A stretch of DNA of 9,302 bases, from positions 1 through 9,302 of the forward strand of contig CAKRPJ010000069.1 in the NCBI GenBank assembly GCA_934376955.1, given 5' to 3'. Of the stretch, positions 1 through 6,593 are shown in pieces. This stretch comes from CAKRPJ01 sp934376955 (GTDB taxonomy: Bacteria > Bacillota > Clostridia > Lachnospirales > Lachnospiraceae). Both the position numbers and the translations under genes were made by a program. Under the pieces are notes generated by a model. The model was not told the origin of the DNA. It worked only from the letters and a program-made list of their open reading frames with translations, and ran no database searches. Every line of letters starts with the position of its first letter. Positions within the stretch are counted from its first letter, which is position 1.

Positions 1-1
1 C

Positions 2-385
2 AAGCTGATGCTGGAGGATCGCTCCATTGAGATTTGGGCGTACAATCTGGAAACCGTTCTGGCCGAAAAGCTGGAAACCGTCGTGTCCCGCGCCACCACC
101 AACACCCGTATGAGGGATTTTTATGATCTGCATATTCTGAGCCAGCTCCACGGCCGGAGCATCATCCCTGCTGATCTCCAGGCGGCGCTCATTGCAACGG
201 CCAAGAAACGCGGTACAGAGAAGTATCTTGCCGACGCGCCTGCGGCCTTTGATGAAGTCGAGGCCGCCCAAAATATGGAAAAGCTGTGGCGGGCTTATCA
301 GAAGAAGTTCTCCTATGCTGCTGACCTGTCGTGGCATACAGTTATGGAATCTATCCGCAGTCTATATGAGCTGGTGCGGAAGTAA
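2..385 (+). CDS. AbiEii/AbiGii-type nucleotidyltransferase toxin, C-terminal part (5' end outside window)
   Basis: The reading frame is open from the left window edge to a TAA at 383-385, so this is the last ~127 residues of a longer protein. The stretch with AYNLETVLAEKLE followed by TNTRMRDFYDLHIL is the conserved C-terminal core of the AbiEii/AbiGii (DUF1814) family. In that family the toxin is a nucleotidyltransferase-fold protein paired with an AbiEi antitoxin, in abortive-infection or type IV toxin-antitoxin modules. The catalytic N-terminal motifs would lie upstream and cannot be checked, nor can the antitoxin gene. GC is high (37 of 60 bases in the line at 181-240), matching the relaxase remnant downstream and not the AT-rich gene at 450. 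This suggests that the toxin and relaxase belong to the same mobile element. Family assignment is fairly secure; activity is unknown. Confidence 0.8.
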   Translation, partial: KLMLEDRSIEIWAYNLETVLAEKLETVVSRATTNTRMRDFYDLHILSQLHGRSIIPADLQAALIATAKKRGTEKYLADAPAAFDEVEAAQNMEKLWRAYQKKFSYAADLSWHTVMESIRSLYELVRK

Positions 386-449
386 TAGAGCAGCAAATCG
401 AAAGTTATCGAGTTGATAAAAATGATTTGGCGAAATGGAGTGAAAATAT

Positions 450-1154
450 ATGTACCAAATATTGAATTGGAATACTGGTTTAACAGAAGACACGACAAAT
501 CTTTTAGATATATTACAATTTATAAAGACATTTTTAGACGGAGAAAATACCATAGCCGTATTGCAACAAATCCCATTTAAAATGAAAAATGAAGATGGCA
601 GATGGATATATAGCGATTCATATAATGAATTTGTAACTACATTTTCAAGTGAGAAATATAAAATCATTAGTAATAATACCTTTAATAACGGTTTTATATT
701 TATGCAGACTGTAATTGTGACTAGAATTAAAACGTTTCCACCAAAGGATAATAACATATATACTAATGGGATGCCTACTAATAGAGAAGTGGCTATAGAA
801 ATAGAGAATGTATTTTCATTATTGGGATTACATGCGAAAAATGGTAAAGAAAATTTGCCTTATATAAAAGGTATTAACGGAATTGCAGATGTTATAGTAG
901 GTGACTTTAATGCTGGTGATTATCAAGAATATCCTGATTGGAAAACTTTCAGAAAAATACTTCCAACGCATGTATGTGCATGTAATCTACCTACAAAATA
1001 TGTCGTGGATGCAATGGGAAAATTGATTCGAAAAACATGTATTGATCATATATTTATCAAGAGAGAATTGATTACTAAATGCGAGAATGTAAAAGTACAT
1101 GATAACATAAACTTTTCTGATCATTATCCTATAACATTTGATATCAAAATATAG
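450..1154 (+). CDS. Endonuclease/exonuclease/phosphatase (EEP) fold protein, AT-rich, metal-site Glu replaced by Gln
   Basis: A 234-residue protein whose motifs run in the order expected for the EEP (DNase I / AP endonuclease-like) fold: NWN at 6-8, LQQIP at 38-42, LHAKNG with His128, GDFNAG with Asp152 and Asn154, IDH with Asp199-His200, and SDH with Asp224-His225. Family members cut phosphodiester bonds in DNA, RNA or lipids using Mg2+. Which substrate applies here cannot be told. The Glu of the canonical LQE motif, which binds the metal, is Gln40 (codon CAA 567-569), so catalysis may be weakened or lost. The start ATG follows GGAG at 437-440 with a 9-base gap. No signal peptide or membrane segment is visible. 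Base composition is strikingly AT-rich (about 25-28% GC in the lines at 601 and 841) against about 60% on both sides, pointing to acquisition from another source. The fold is fairly secure; the biological role is not known. Confidence 0.75.
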   Translation: MYQILNWNTGLTEDTTNLLDILQFIKTFLDGENTIAVLQQIPFKMKNEDGRWIYSDSYNEFVTTFSSEKYKIISNNTFNNGFIFMQTVIVTRIKTFPPKDNNIYTNGMPTNREVAIEIENVFSLLGLHAKNGKENLPYIKGINGIADVIVGDFNAGDYQEYPDWKTFRKILPTHVCACNLPTKYVVDAMGKLIRKTCIDHIFIKRELITKCENVKVHDNINFSDHYPITFDIKI

Positions 1155-1160
1155 GAATAA

Positions 1161-1667
1161 AACAAGAATCAGTACATTCAAAAGACCGGCAGAGTACACG
1201 GCGAGGATGATGTGATTGCCTATCATCTGCGGCAATCCTTTGTTCCCGGTGAGATCACACCGGAGGAAGCGAACCGGTTGGTCTGCGAGCTGGCCAAGCG
1301 CTTCACCAAAGGCAATCATGCATATATCGTCTGCACCCATATCGACAAAGCCCATATTCACAATCATGTGATTTGGAACTTCACCGCGCTCAGTCAGACT
1401 CGGAAATTCCGAAACTTTTGAGGCAGCAGCCGCGCCGTGCGGTGGCTCAACGACACCATCTGCATTGAGAACGGTTACTCCATCGTGGAGAATCCGAAGC
1501 GCCACGGCAAGAGCTACAACAAGTGGCTGGGCGACAAAAAGAAACCCTCCCACCGGGAGCGAATCTGCGCGGCCATTGACGATGCGCTGGCGCAAAAGCC
1601 CGACAGCTTTGAAGCGCTGCTGGAGCTGCTGCGGCAGGCCGGATATGAGGTCAAGGGATTTCTATAG
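1161..1667 (+). pseudogene. MOBP-type relaxase/mobilization nuclease remnant (N-terminus missing, in-frame TGA, C-terminus lost)
   Basis: One frame reads from about 1161 (NKNQYIQKTGRV) through a relaxase core to a stop at 1665-1667. The metal-binding three-His motif is intact in THIDKAHIHNHVIWN (about 1336-1380), the hallmark of MOBP relaxases that nick plasmids or integrative elements at oriT. The frame is broken by TGA at 1419-1421, directly after TRKFRNF. Relaxase-like sequence resumes at once in the same frame (GSSRAVRWLND ... ENPKRHGKSYNKWLGD ... AGYEVK), so this is a nonsense change and not a frameshift. The catalytic-Tyr N-terminus is absent, with the AT-rich EEP gene in its place. After AGYEVK the resemblance stops and the sequence turns AT-rich. 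About 170 of the several hundred residues usual for the family remain. The gene cannot make a working relaxase. GC content matches the AbiEii fragment at the left. Confidence 0.8.
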
Positions 1668-1670
1668 AGC

Positions 1671-1691
1671 AAAAAATCCCTCCGGGGGGAT
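1671..1691 (-). terminator. Possible minus-strand intrinsic terminator hairpin (orphan)
   Basis: ATCCCTCC at 1676-1683 faces GGGGGGAT at 1684-1691, a near-perfect dyad with one wobble pair. On the minus strand it is followed by six Ts (the complement of the A-run 1671-1676), which fits a rho-independent terminator. No minus-strand gene is found to its right for it to serve. A competing dyad, GGGATTT 1655-1661 with AAATCCC 1674-1680, overlaps it. It may be debris at the end of the relaxase remnant. Confidence 0.3.
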
Positions 1692-1837
1692 CGCAGTATT
1701 AAATATTCTTTTGCTGTATACATACATTTCTATACAATTCAAACGCAATTTCTTTAGTTATTCCTGCTTATTGAATTATATATAAAATTTACATAGTCAT
1801 TACAAATAATACACTACCATATTATTTAAAAAATCAA

Positions 1838-1867
1838 TTGGACTTTTGCTGGAAATATCAGTACAAT
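1838..1867 (+). promoter_or_regulatory. Candidate promoter of the transporter operon
   Basis: TACAAT at 1862-1867 matches the -10 consensus in five of six positions. TTGGAC at 1838-1843 lies 18 bases upstream as a poor -35 (three matches). Transcription would begin near 1874, leaving a leader of about 65 bases before the ATG at 1940. It is the best placed -10 I find in the 1668-1939 spacer, which is otherwise AT-rich and without a gene. The weak -35 suggests either an activator or a wrong assignment. Confidence 0.3.
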
Positions 1868-1894
1868 AAACAACGTTCGGCTTTGAAAAGTCCA
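1839..1894. repeat. 9-bp inverted repeat flanking the candidate promoter
   Basis: TGGACTTTT at 1839-1847 is perfectly complementary to AAAAGTCCA at 1886-1894, with 38 bases between. The left arm overlaps the candidate -35 and the right arm lies just after the expected transcription start. This could be a pair of operator half-sites or a long-range DNA or RNA structure in the leader of the binding-protein gene. The repeat is seen directly; its function is a guess. Confidence 0.5.
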
Positions 1895-1939
1895 GCTATG
1901 GAGATATAGTGATAGTTGAAATTTTGGAGGTATTTATTT

Positions 1940-3559
1940 ATGAGAAAGAGGCTTATTAACCTGATCGTAGGAGTGGCCATGGCAGCAGCTTCTATTACAG
2001 CCTGCGGCGGTTCTAAGACTGCTGAAACAACAGCAGCAGCAGCTCAGACAGAGGCGGCTAAAGAAACAGAGAAGGCAGAAGAAACAACAGCAGCAACAGC
2101 AGAGAAGGCTCCGACAAGTCTTATTATCCCGAGCGCAAGCTGTGTTGCAAACCTGAACCCGCTTCTTGAGAGCTACAAAGAGGGTGCGATCATGTTAAAT
2201 CCGATCTATGATCCGCTCTATGTGATCGACGTAAATGAGACAAGATATTATCTTGCTGAGTCCTACAATGTTTCTGAGGATGGTAAAGAGATCACGGTTA
2301 AATTAAGAGATGGCTTAAAGTGGCATGACGGCGAGCCGATCACAGCTGACGATATGATCTATACAATGGATGTTTGTGCAGACACCAATAACGGTGCATC
2401 CAACACTAACGCTGTTATCATCAATGATGAGAAGGTTGCTTACGAAAAGGTTGACGATCTTACCGTTAAGATCACTCTGCCGGTAGCCTCCGTTTCCTAT
2501 CCGGATCTTCTTGGAAGCTTAGAGCTTATCCCGAAGCATGTATTTGAAGGAAACACAAGCATCGTAGGTCTTGAGGAAAATATGTCCGGTATCGGTTCCG
2601 GTTCCTATAAGGTTGCTGAATTCAAGCAGGATCAGTATCTTCTCCTTGAAAAGAATGAAGATTACTACTTAGGCGCTCCGTCTATCGATACAGTGACCTT
2701 CAAGATCATTTCCGATCTTTCTGCTCAGGAGGTTGCTCTTATGAACGGAGAGGTAAACTTCATGGAGCTTGCAAGTGCTCCGGCCGTTGAGAAATATGCC
2801 GCTGATCCCAACTATACCGTTGTTAAGTATCCGGAAGGCCGTGTAAACATTATGGGCGTAAACAAGTTCTGCCCGACCTTTGAGGATCCGAGAGTCGTTC
2901 AGGCTATCTTTGCCGCAATGAACCGCGACGAGATTATTGCCGGCGCTTACGGAACAGGAATGGCTGAGCCGGCGAACACCTGCTTCAGTAACGTAAACAC
3001 ATTCTATGACAGCACAATCGAGGGCTACACACAGGATATCGAGAAGGCAAAGGAGCTTGTTAAGGAAGCCGGACTCGAAGGAAAGACAATGACACTTTAC
3101 TTCAACTCCGAGCGTGCATACATGAAGGAATCAGCCCAGATCATCCAGCAGCAGTTAAAGAACGTTGGAATCAATCTGGATATTATCCCGCTTGAGTCCT
3201 CAGGATTTTTTGAGAAGGTATTCGGTACAGACAGCGATTATGAGCTTTATCTGAATGGATATGGTGCAGTAGGTGATCCGGACAAGGTCGTTTCCGGTAT
3301 GTATAACGGAACATGGGGTGTTAACCTTGGAATCAGCGATGAGCTGGCAGATTTATGGAAGGAATCCCGTACTGTATTTGATGAGGCTGAGCGTAAAGAG
3401 CTCTGCAAGAAGATTCAGGAAATGACAAGAGATGAGTATACCTGCTATCCGATCGCATATCCGAACTATGTGTTTGTTACTACTTCCAATGTTAAGGGAG
3501 CAGATGCGATCAAGAGAACCCCGATCTTCGAGGACTATACAAAATTAACGATTGAGTAA
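1940..3559 (+). CDS. Peptide/dipeptide-type ABC transporter substrate-binding lipoprotein (SBP_bac_5 family)
   Basis: Extracellular solute receptor of the importer, 539 residues, within the usual size of this family. The start is ATG 1940, preceded by GGAGG at 1926-1930 with a 9-base gap; an upstream in-frame TTG at 1916 has no such site. Residues 1-21 form a lipoprotein signal peptide (MRKRL, hydrophobic stretch, lipobox ITAC), with Cys22 as the lipid-anchored residue. Residues 23-58 are a low-complexity Thr/Ala/Glu linker typical of membrane-tethered binding proteins in Clostridia. The family signature LRDGLKWHDGEPITADD lies at 122-138. The rest is the large two-lobed binding domain. Family members bind dipeptides, oligopeptides, nickel or other small solutes; the sequence does not fix the ligand. 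It is first in the operon, followed by a hairpin that likely boosts its share of transcripts. The nearby amidohydrolase hints at an acylated amino acid or short peptide ligand (inference). Confidence 0.93.
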   Translation: MRKRLINLIVGVAMAAASITACGGSKTAETTAAAAQTEAAKETEKAEETTAATAEKAPTSLIIPSASCVANLNPLLESYKEGAIMLNPIYDPLYVIDVNETRYYLAESYNVSEDGKEITVKLRDGLKWHDGEPITADDMIYTMDVCADTNNGASNTNAVIINDEKVAYEKVDDLTVKITLPVASVSYPDLLGSLELIPKHVFEGNTSIVGLEENMSGIGSGSYKVAEFKQDQYLLLEKNEDYYLGAPSIDTVTFKIISDLSAQEVALMNGEVNFMELASAPAVEKYAADPNYTVVKYPEGRVNIMGVNKFCPTFEDPRVVQAIFAAMNRDEIIAGAYGTGMAEPANTCFSNVNTFYDSTIEGYTQDIEKAKELVKEAGLEGKTMTLYFNSERAYMKESAQIIQQQLKNVGINLDIIPLESSGFFEKVFGTDSDYELYLNGYGAVGDPDKVVSGMYNGTWGVNLGISDELADLWKESRTVFDEAERKELCKKIQEMTRDEYTCYPIAYPNYVFVTTSNVKGADAIKRTPIFEDYTKLTIE

Positions 3560-3580
3560 TTCTTTTAAGTAAGAATGAAA

Positions 3581-3626
3581 GAATACCGCCTTTCCTGAAA
3601 CAGCAGAGAGGCGGTATTTGTTTATC
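3581..3626 (+). terminator. Intercistronic hairpin with weak T-tract (partial terminator/attenuator)
   Basis: AATACCGCCT at 3582-3591 pairs perfectly with AGGCGGTATT at 3609-3618 (10 bp, 17-base loop) and is followed by the interrupted T-rich run TTTGTTTAT. A smaller hairpin, ATTCTT 3559-3564 with AAGAAT 3571-3576, precedes it. It sits between the binding-protein and permease genes. Partial termination or 3'-end protection here would raise binding protein over membrane subunits, as in many binding-protein operons. The imperfect T-tract argues for read-through. Confidence 0.75.
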
Positions 3627-3627
3627 T

Positions 3628-3647
3628 CAGTAAACATCAGTAAACAT
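3628..3647 (+). repeat. Perfect tandem 10-bp direct repeat (2 copies)
   Basis: CAGTAAACAT occurs twice back to back, 3628-3637 and 3638-3647, between the intercistronic hairpin and the permease ribosome site. It may be a slippage duplication. It also creates an upstream ATG (3646) that is in frame with the permease but lacks a ribosome site. Confidence 0.7.
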
Positions 3648-3650
3648 GAG

Positions 3651-3657
3651 AAAGGAG
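3651..3657 (+). promoter_or_regulatory. Ribosome binding site that fixes the permease start at GTG 3664
   Basis: AAAGGAG lies 6 bases before GTG 3664 and downstream of the in-frame ATG 3646, so the ATG cannot use it. The protein then begins MKKFIGKRLL, as DppB-like permeases do. Confidence 0.8.
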
Positions 3658-3663
3658 ATACCT

Positions 3664-4632
3664 GTGAAAAAATTTATTGGAAAACGATTATTGCAAATGG
3701 TGTTTGTATGGATCCTGGTTTCCGTTTTTTCCTTCTCGATCATCTACTTTGCACCGGGCGATCCGCTGTATATCTACATGACCCCGGGAGCAACAGGACA
3801 TAAGATGACGGACGAGGAGCTGGCGAGAATGCGGGAATCCTTAGGCTTGGACGGCAACGTGGTGGAGCAGTATGTAAGCTGGGCTGAAAAGCTGGCCCAT
3901 GGAAACCTCGGCATGTCGATCAATAATAAGCAGCCGGTGCTGGATCAGATCGTGGAGAAGCTTCCATGCACCGCCGGTCTGATGGGGGCTTCCCTTTTGA
4001 TCTCACTGATCGTGGCGATCCCTCTGGGGCTGATTGCTGGAACCCATAAAAACAAGCTGGCGGACAATATCATAAGCGGACTGACGTATTTAGGAATATC
4101 GGTACCTGCCTTCTGGCTGGGCATTATGCTGATCATCATTTTTTCCATGCAGCTTAAGCTTTTGCCCTCCTCCGGAATGCGGACGATAGGCGTCAATTCG
4201 GCACTGGATGTCATCCGTCATGGAATCATGCCGGCTATCGTTTTAAGCCTTAACAATATGGCTGTATTTGTCCGTTATATCCGTTCAAATACCATCACCC
4301 AGATGGAGGAGGAATATGTCCTGACGGCTGTTTCTAAGGGCATTTCCCAGAGAGGGATCATGTACGGACAGGTGTTAAAGAATTGTATGCTTCCGGTCAT
4401 TACTGTTGTCGGTTCCCGTTTAGGAACACTTGTTACAGGCTCCTTTATCGTAGAATCCATTTTTGCATGGCCGGGACTCGGCACCCTCGGAATGTCTGCC
4501 ATCAACAATAGGGATTATCCGATGATAATGGGAATCACCATGTTCTCATGTACGATCCTGCTGCTCGGCAACTTCATGGCGGATATTCTGTATGGCTTTG
4601 CAGATCCGAGAATCAAACAGGGAAAGGAGTAA
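3664..4632 (+). CDS. DppB/OppB-like ABC transporter permease
   Basis: First membrane subunit of the importer, 322 residues, a normal length for the DppB/OppB family. It starts at GTG with a well placed ribosome site. Transmembrane segment 1 is at about 9-29, ending in FAPGDP, the typical first-loop motif. An extracytoplasmic region (30-105) follows with the family-like LGLDGNVVEQYVSW and GNLGMS. The remaining segments lie at about 106-126, 137-162, 185-205, 243-265 and 285-312. The EAA-type loop that docks on the ATPases is at about 217-240 (EYVLTAVSKG). The conserved FIVESIFAWPGLG is at 261-273. It pairs with the next gene product to form the channel. The stop TAA overlaps no coding sequence; the next ATG begins 4 bases later, so the two are probably translationally coupled. 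It could equally be called OppB or an AppB-type; substrate specificity is not visible here. Confidence 0.92.
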   Translation: MKKFIGKRLLQMVFVWILVSVFSFSIIYFAPGDPLYIYMTPGATGHKMTDEELARMRESLGLDGNVVEQYVSWAEKLAHGNLGMSINNKQPVLDQIVEKLPCTAGLMGASLLISLIVAIPLGLIAGTHKNKLADNIISGLTYLGISVPAFWLGIMLIIIFSMQLKLLPSSGMRTIGVNSALDVIRHGIMPAIVLSLNNMAVFVRYIRSNTITQMEEEYVLTAVSKGISQRGIMYGQVLKNCMLPVITVVGSRLGTLVTGSFIVESIFAWPGLGTLGMSAINNRDYPMIMGITMFSCTILLLGNFMADILYGFADPRIKQGKE

Positions 4633-4636
4633 AGCA

Positions 4637-5572
4637 ATGGCAAAAATGTTGACCCCCTTAAATCAGGCCGCGCTGAAGGCAGAGGAATTCTGCAAAGCAG
4701 AAAAGGAGATCCGGAAAACCCAGGCCGATTATGACCGCGGATTGAAACAGAATCTGAAAAAGGCGTTTTCAGAAAATAAAATGGCGTTGATCTGCCTGAT
4801 CATTCTGTGCATTATCCTTGTCGCCGCAATTTTTGCTCCCTTCTGTCCGCAGGACCCGGACAATATGGATGTGATGAATAAAATGGCAGGGCCCAGTGCA
4901 GAGCACTGGTTCGGAACGGATGAGCTTGGACGCGATTCCTTTACCCGCGTTCTTTACGGCAGCCGTGTTTCCCTTCTGGTTGGCTTTGCGACAATGATCG
5001 TTTCCGTATTTGCAGGAACCCTTGTCGGTGCAGTCAGCGGCTATGCCGGTGGAAAAACAGATGTTTTACTTATGAGGATCGTGGATATGTTCCAGTCAGT
5101 TCCGAGCCTCCTTATGATAATTGTAATTTTCTCTTTTGTGCCAAACAATATGATAACTCTCGTACTCATGCTGGCTCTGTTCTCATGGACCGGAGTGGCG
5201 AGGATCGTCCGCGCCCAGACGCTGACATTGAAGGAGAGGGATTTTGTGATCGCGGCCAGAGCCTTAGGCGTCGGTCATGCAAGGATCATCGTAAGACATA
5301 TTGTTCCGAATATGATAACCCAGATCATTGTGGCAGCTTCCTTAAGTATTGCCGGTGCCATTCTGGATGAATCTGCGTTAAGCTTTTTGGGCTATGGAGT
5401 GGCTCTCCCCAAATCATCCTGGGGCAGCATGCTTCAGAATGCCCAGCAGTATATCCTGTATGATCCCCTTCTGGCATTGATCCCCGGTGTGTTCATCCTG
5501 CTGACTGTATTATGCCTTAACATTCTGGGTGATACGCTTCAGTATGCGCTGGATCCACGCTTGCACAAATAG
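4637..5572 (+). CDS. DppC/OppC-like ABC transporter permease
   Basis: Second membrane subunit, 311 residues. The start ATG 4637 has AAAGGAG at 4623-4629, inside the end of the preceding gene, with a 7-base gap. Residues 1-48 form a long, charged N-terminal cytoplasmic tail (AALKAEEFCKAEKEIRK...), probably helical, before the first membrane segment at about 49-69. The OppC-type hallmark HWFGTDELGRDSFTRVLYGSRVS is at 90-112. Further segments lie at about 113-135, 150-168, 172-187, 227-243 and 278-298. The EAA loop that contacts the ATPase is at 202-225 (DFVIAARALGVGHARIIVRHIVPN, shown by its key residues). It forms the translocation pore with the DppB-like subunit. The N-terminal tail looks longer than many DppC proteins. 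The family is secure; the substrate is unknown. Confidence 0.92.
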   Translation: MAKMLTPLNQAALKAEEFCKAEKEIRKTQADYDRGLKQNLKKAFSENKMALICLIILCIILVAAIFAPFCPQDPDNMDVMNKMAGPSAEHWFGTDELGRDSFTRVLYGSRVSLLVGFATMIVSVFAGTLVGAVSGYAGGKTDVLLMRIVDMFQSVPSLLMIIVIFSFVPNNMITLVLMLALFSWTGVARIVRAQTLTLKERDFVIAARALGVGHARIIVRHIVPNMITQIIVAASLSIAGAILDESALSFLGYGVALPKSSWGSMLQNAQQYILYDPLLALIPGVFILLTVLCLNILGDTLQYALDPRLHK

Positions 5573-5582
5573 GAGGAGAAAA

Positions 5583-6578
5583 ATGAAAAATATTCTGGAA
5601 GTGAAGGACTTAAAGGTCTCATATCACAGCTATGCAGGGGAAGTAAAGTCCGTGCGCGGCGTATCCTTTTTTGTAGGCGAGGGTGAGTCCGTGGCCATCG
5701 TCGGAGAATCCGGCTGTGGAAAATCCGTGACGGCAAAGACGATCATGGGTCTGATCCAGACCCCTCCGGGTGAGATCAAGGAAGGCAGTCAGATCCTGTT
5801 CGACGGGAAAAATATTCTGGAGCAGACCCGTCAGGAATGGGAAAGCTACAGGGGAAAAGAATGCTCGATCGTGTTTCAGGATGCGCTAGCAGCATTAAAT
5901 CCTACGTTGACCATCGGACGGCAGATCGCGGAAAAGCTTCAGATCCATACGGATATGAAAAAGGAGGAGGCTTATGCGGAGGCAGAGCGTCTGTTGACCC
6001 TTGTGGGGATCCCGAATCCTGCAAAGCGCCTGAAGCAGTATCCCCATGAATTTTCCGGCGGTATGCGTCAGAGAGCAATGATCGCGATCGCTTTGGCATG
6101 TCAGCCGAGGCTTTTGATTGCAGATGAGCCGACAACGGCACTGGATGTTACCATTCAGGCTGATATCATCGAGCTTCTTAAAAATCTGCAGAAGGAATTT
6201 GGCATGGCAGTCATCATGATCACCCATGATCTTGGCATCGTTGCCGATATCGCAAAAAGGATCGTTGTTATGTATGCCGGCAAGGTAGTGGAAAACGGAA
6301 GCAATTACGATATCTTTTATCATCCCAGACATCCGTACACGAAGGCACTTTTGCGTGCAGTCCCGAGACTGGATTCAGAGGAGGATCAGGTGCTGGAGTC
6401 GATCGAGGGAACACCGCCTGACATGATCAATCCTCCCACCGGCTGTGCATTTTCCACACGCTGCAGTCATTGCATGAAGATCTGCCAAAAGAGTGAACCG
6501 CCGGAATTTGAATTTGAAGACGGACATACGGCTCATTGCTGGCTGTATCATCCGATGGCGGGATATACGGAAGAATAA
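5583..6578 (+). CDS. DppD/OppD-like ABC transporter ATP-binding protein
   Basis: First ATPase subunit, 331 residues, cytoplasmic, powering import as a heterodimer with the next gene product. The start ATG has AGGAGG at 5571-5576, overlapping the stop of the previous gene, with a 6-base gap. Nucleotide-binding motifs are complete: Walker A GESGCGKS at 41-48, Q-loop Gln99 (VFQDALAALNP), signature FSGGMRQR at 157-164, Walker B LLIADEP with Glu182, and switch His215 (ITHD). The oligopeptide-transporter C-terminal domain (about 235-331) includes HPYTKALL and a Cys cluster: Cys288, 294, 301 and 319, with an extra Cys297. The spacing C-x5-C-x6-C then a distant C matches that of DppD/OppD proteins reported to hold a [4Fe-4S] cluster. 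Family assignment is very firm; Dpp versus Opp is not decided by sequence. Confidence 0.94.
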   Translation: MKNILEVKDLKVSYHSYAGEVKSVRGVSFFVGEGESVAIVGESGCGKSVTAKTIMGLIQTPPGEIKEGSQILFDGKNILEQTRQEWESYRGKECSIVFQDALAALNPTLTIGRQIAEKLQIHTDMKKEEAYAEAERLLTLVGIPNPAKRLKQYPHEFSGGMRQRAMIAIALACQPRLLIADEPTTALDVTIQADIIELLKNLQKEFGMAVIMITHDLGIVADIAKRIVVMYAGKVVENGSNYDIFYHPRHPYTKALLRAVPRLDSEEDQVLESIEGTPPDMINPPTGCAFSTRCSHCMKICQKSEPPEFEFEDGHTAHCWLYHPMAGYTEE

Positions 6579-6593
6579 CAGGAGGTTGTCGAG

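Noticed and set aside
412..440. Promoter for the EEP gene starting with TTGATA at 412-417
   Set aside because: No acceptable -10 hexamer lies at a 16-18 base spacing; the gene may rely on upstream transcription.
987..1595. Minus-strand open frame of 202 codons across the EEP end and relaxase remnant
   Set aside because: It spans two regions of very different composition whose + strand reading has clear family motifs. The frame is open by chance.
1715..1736. TGTATACA palindrome (1715-1722) with a nearby TATACA (1731-1736) as an operator
   Set aside because: In an AT-rich spacer such short matches are expected by chance, and it lies over 200 bases from the start codon with no promoter nearby.
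1916..1939. TTG at 1916 as start of the binding protein
   Set aside because: The ribosome site GGAGG lies downstream of it at 1926-1930, and starting at ATG 1940 gives a normal lipoprotein signal peptide.
3646..3663. ATG at 3646 as start of the DppB-like permease
   Set aside because: No ribosome site precedes it, while AAAGGAG at 3651-3657 is correctly spaced for GTG 3664.
5895..6332. Minus-strand open frame of 145 codons
   Set aside because: Antisense shadow of the DppD-like ATPase, without a supporting ribosome site or known motif.
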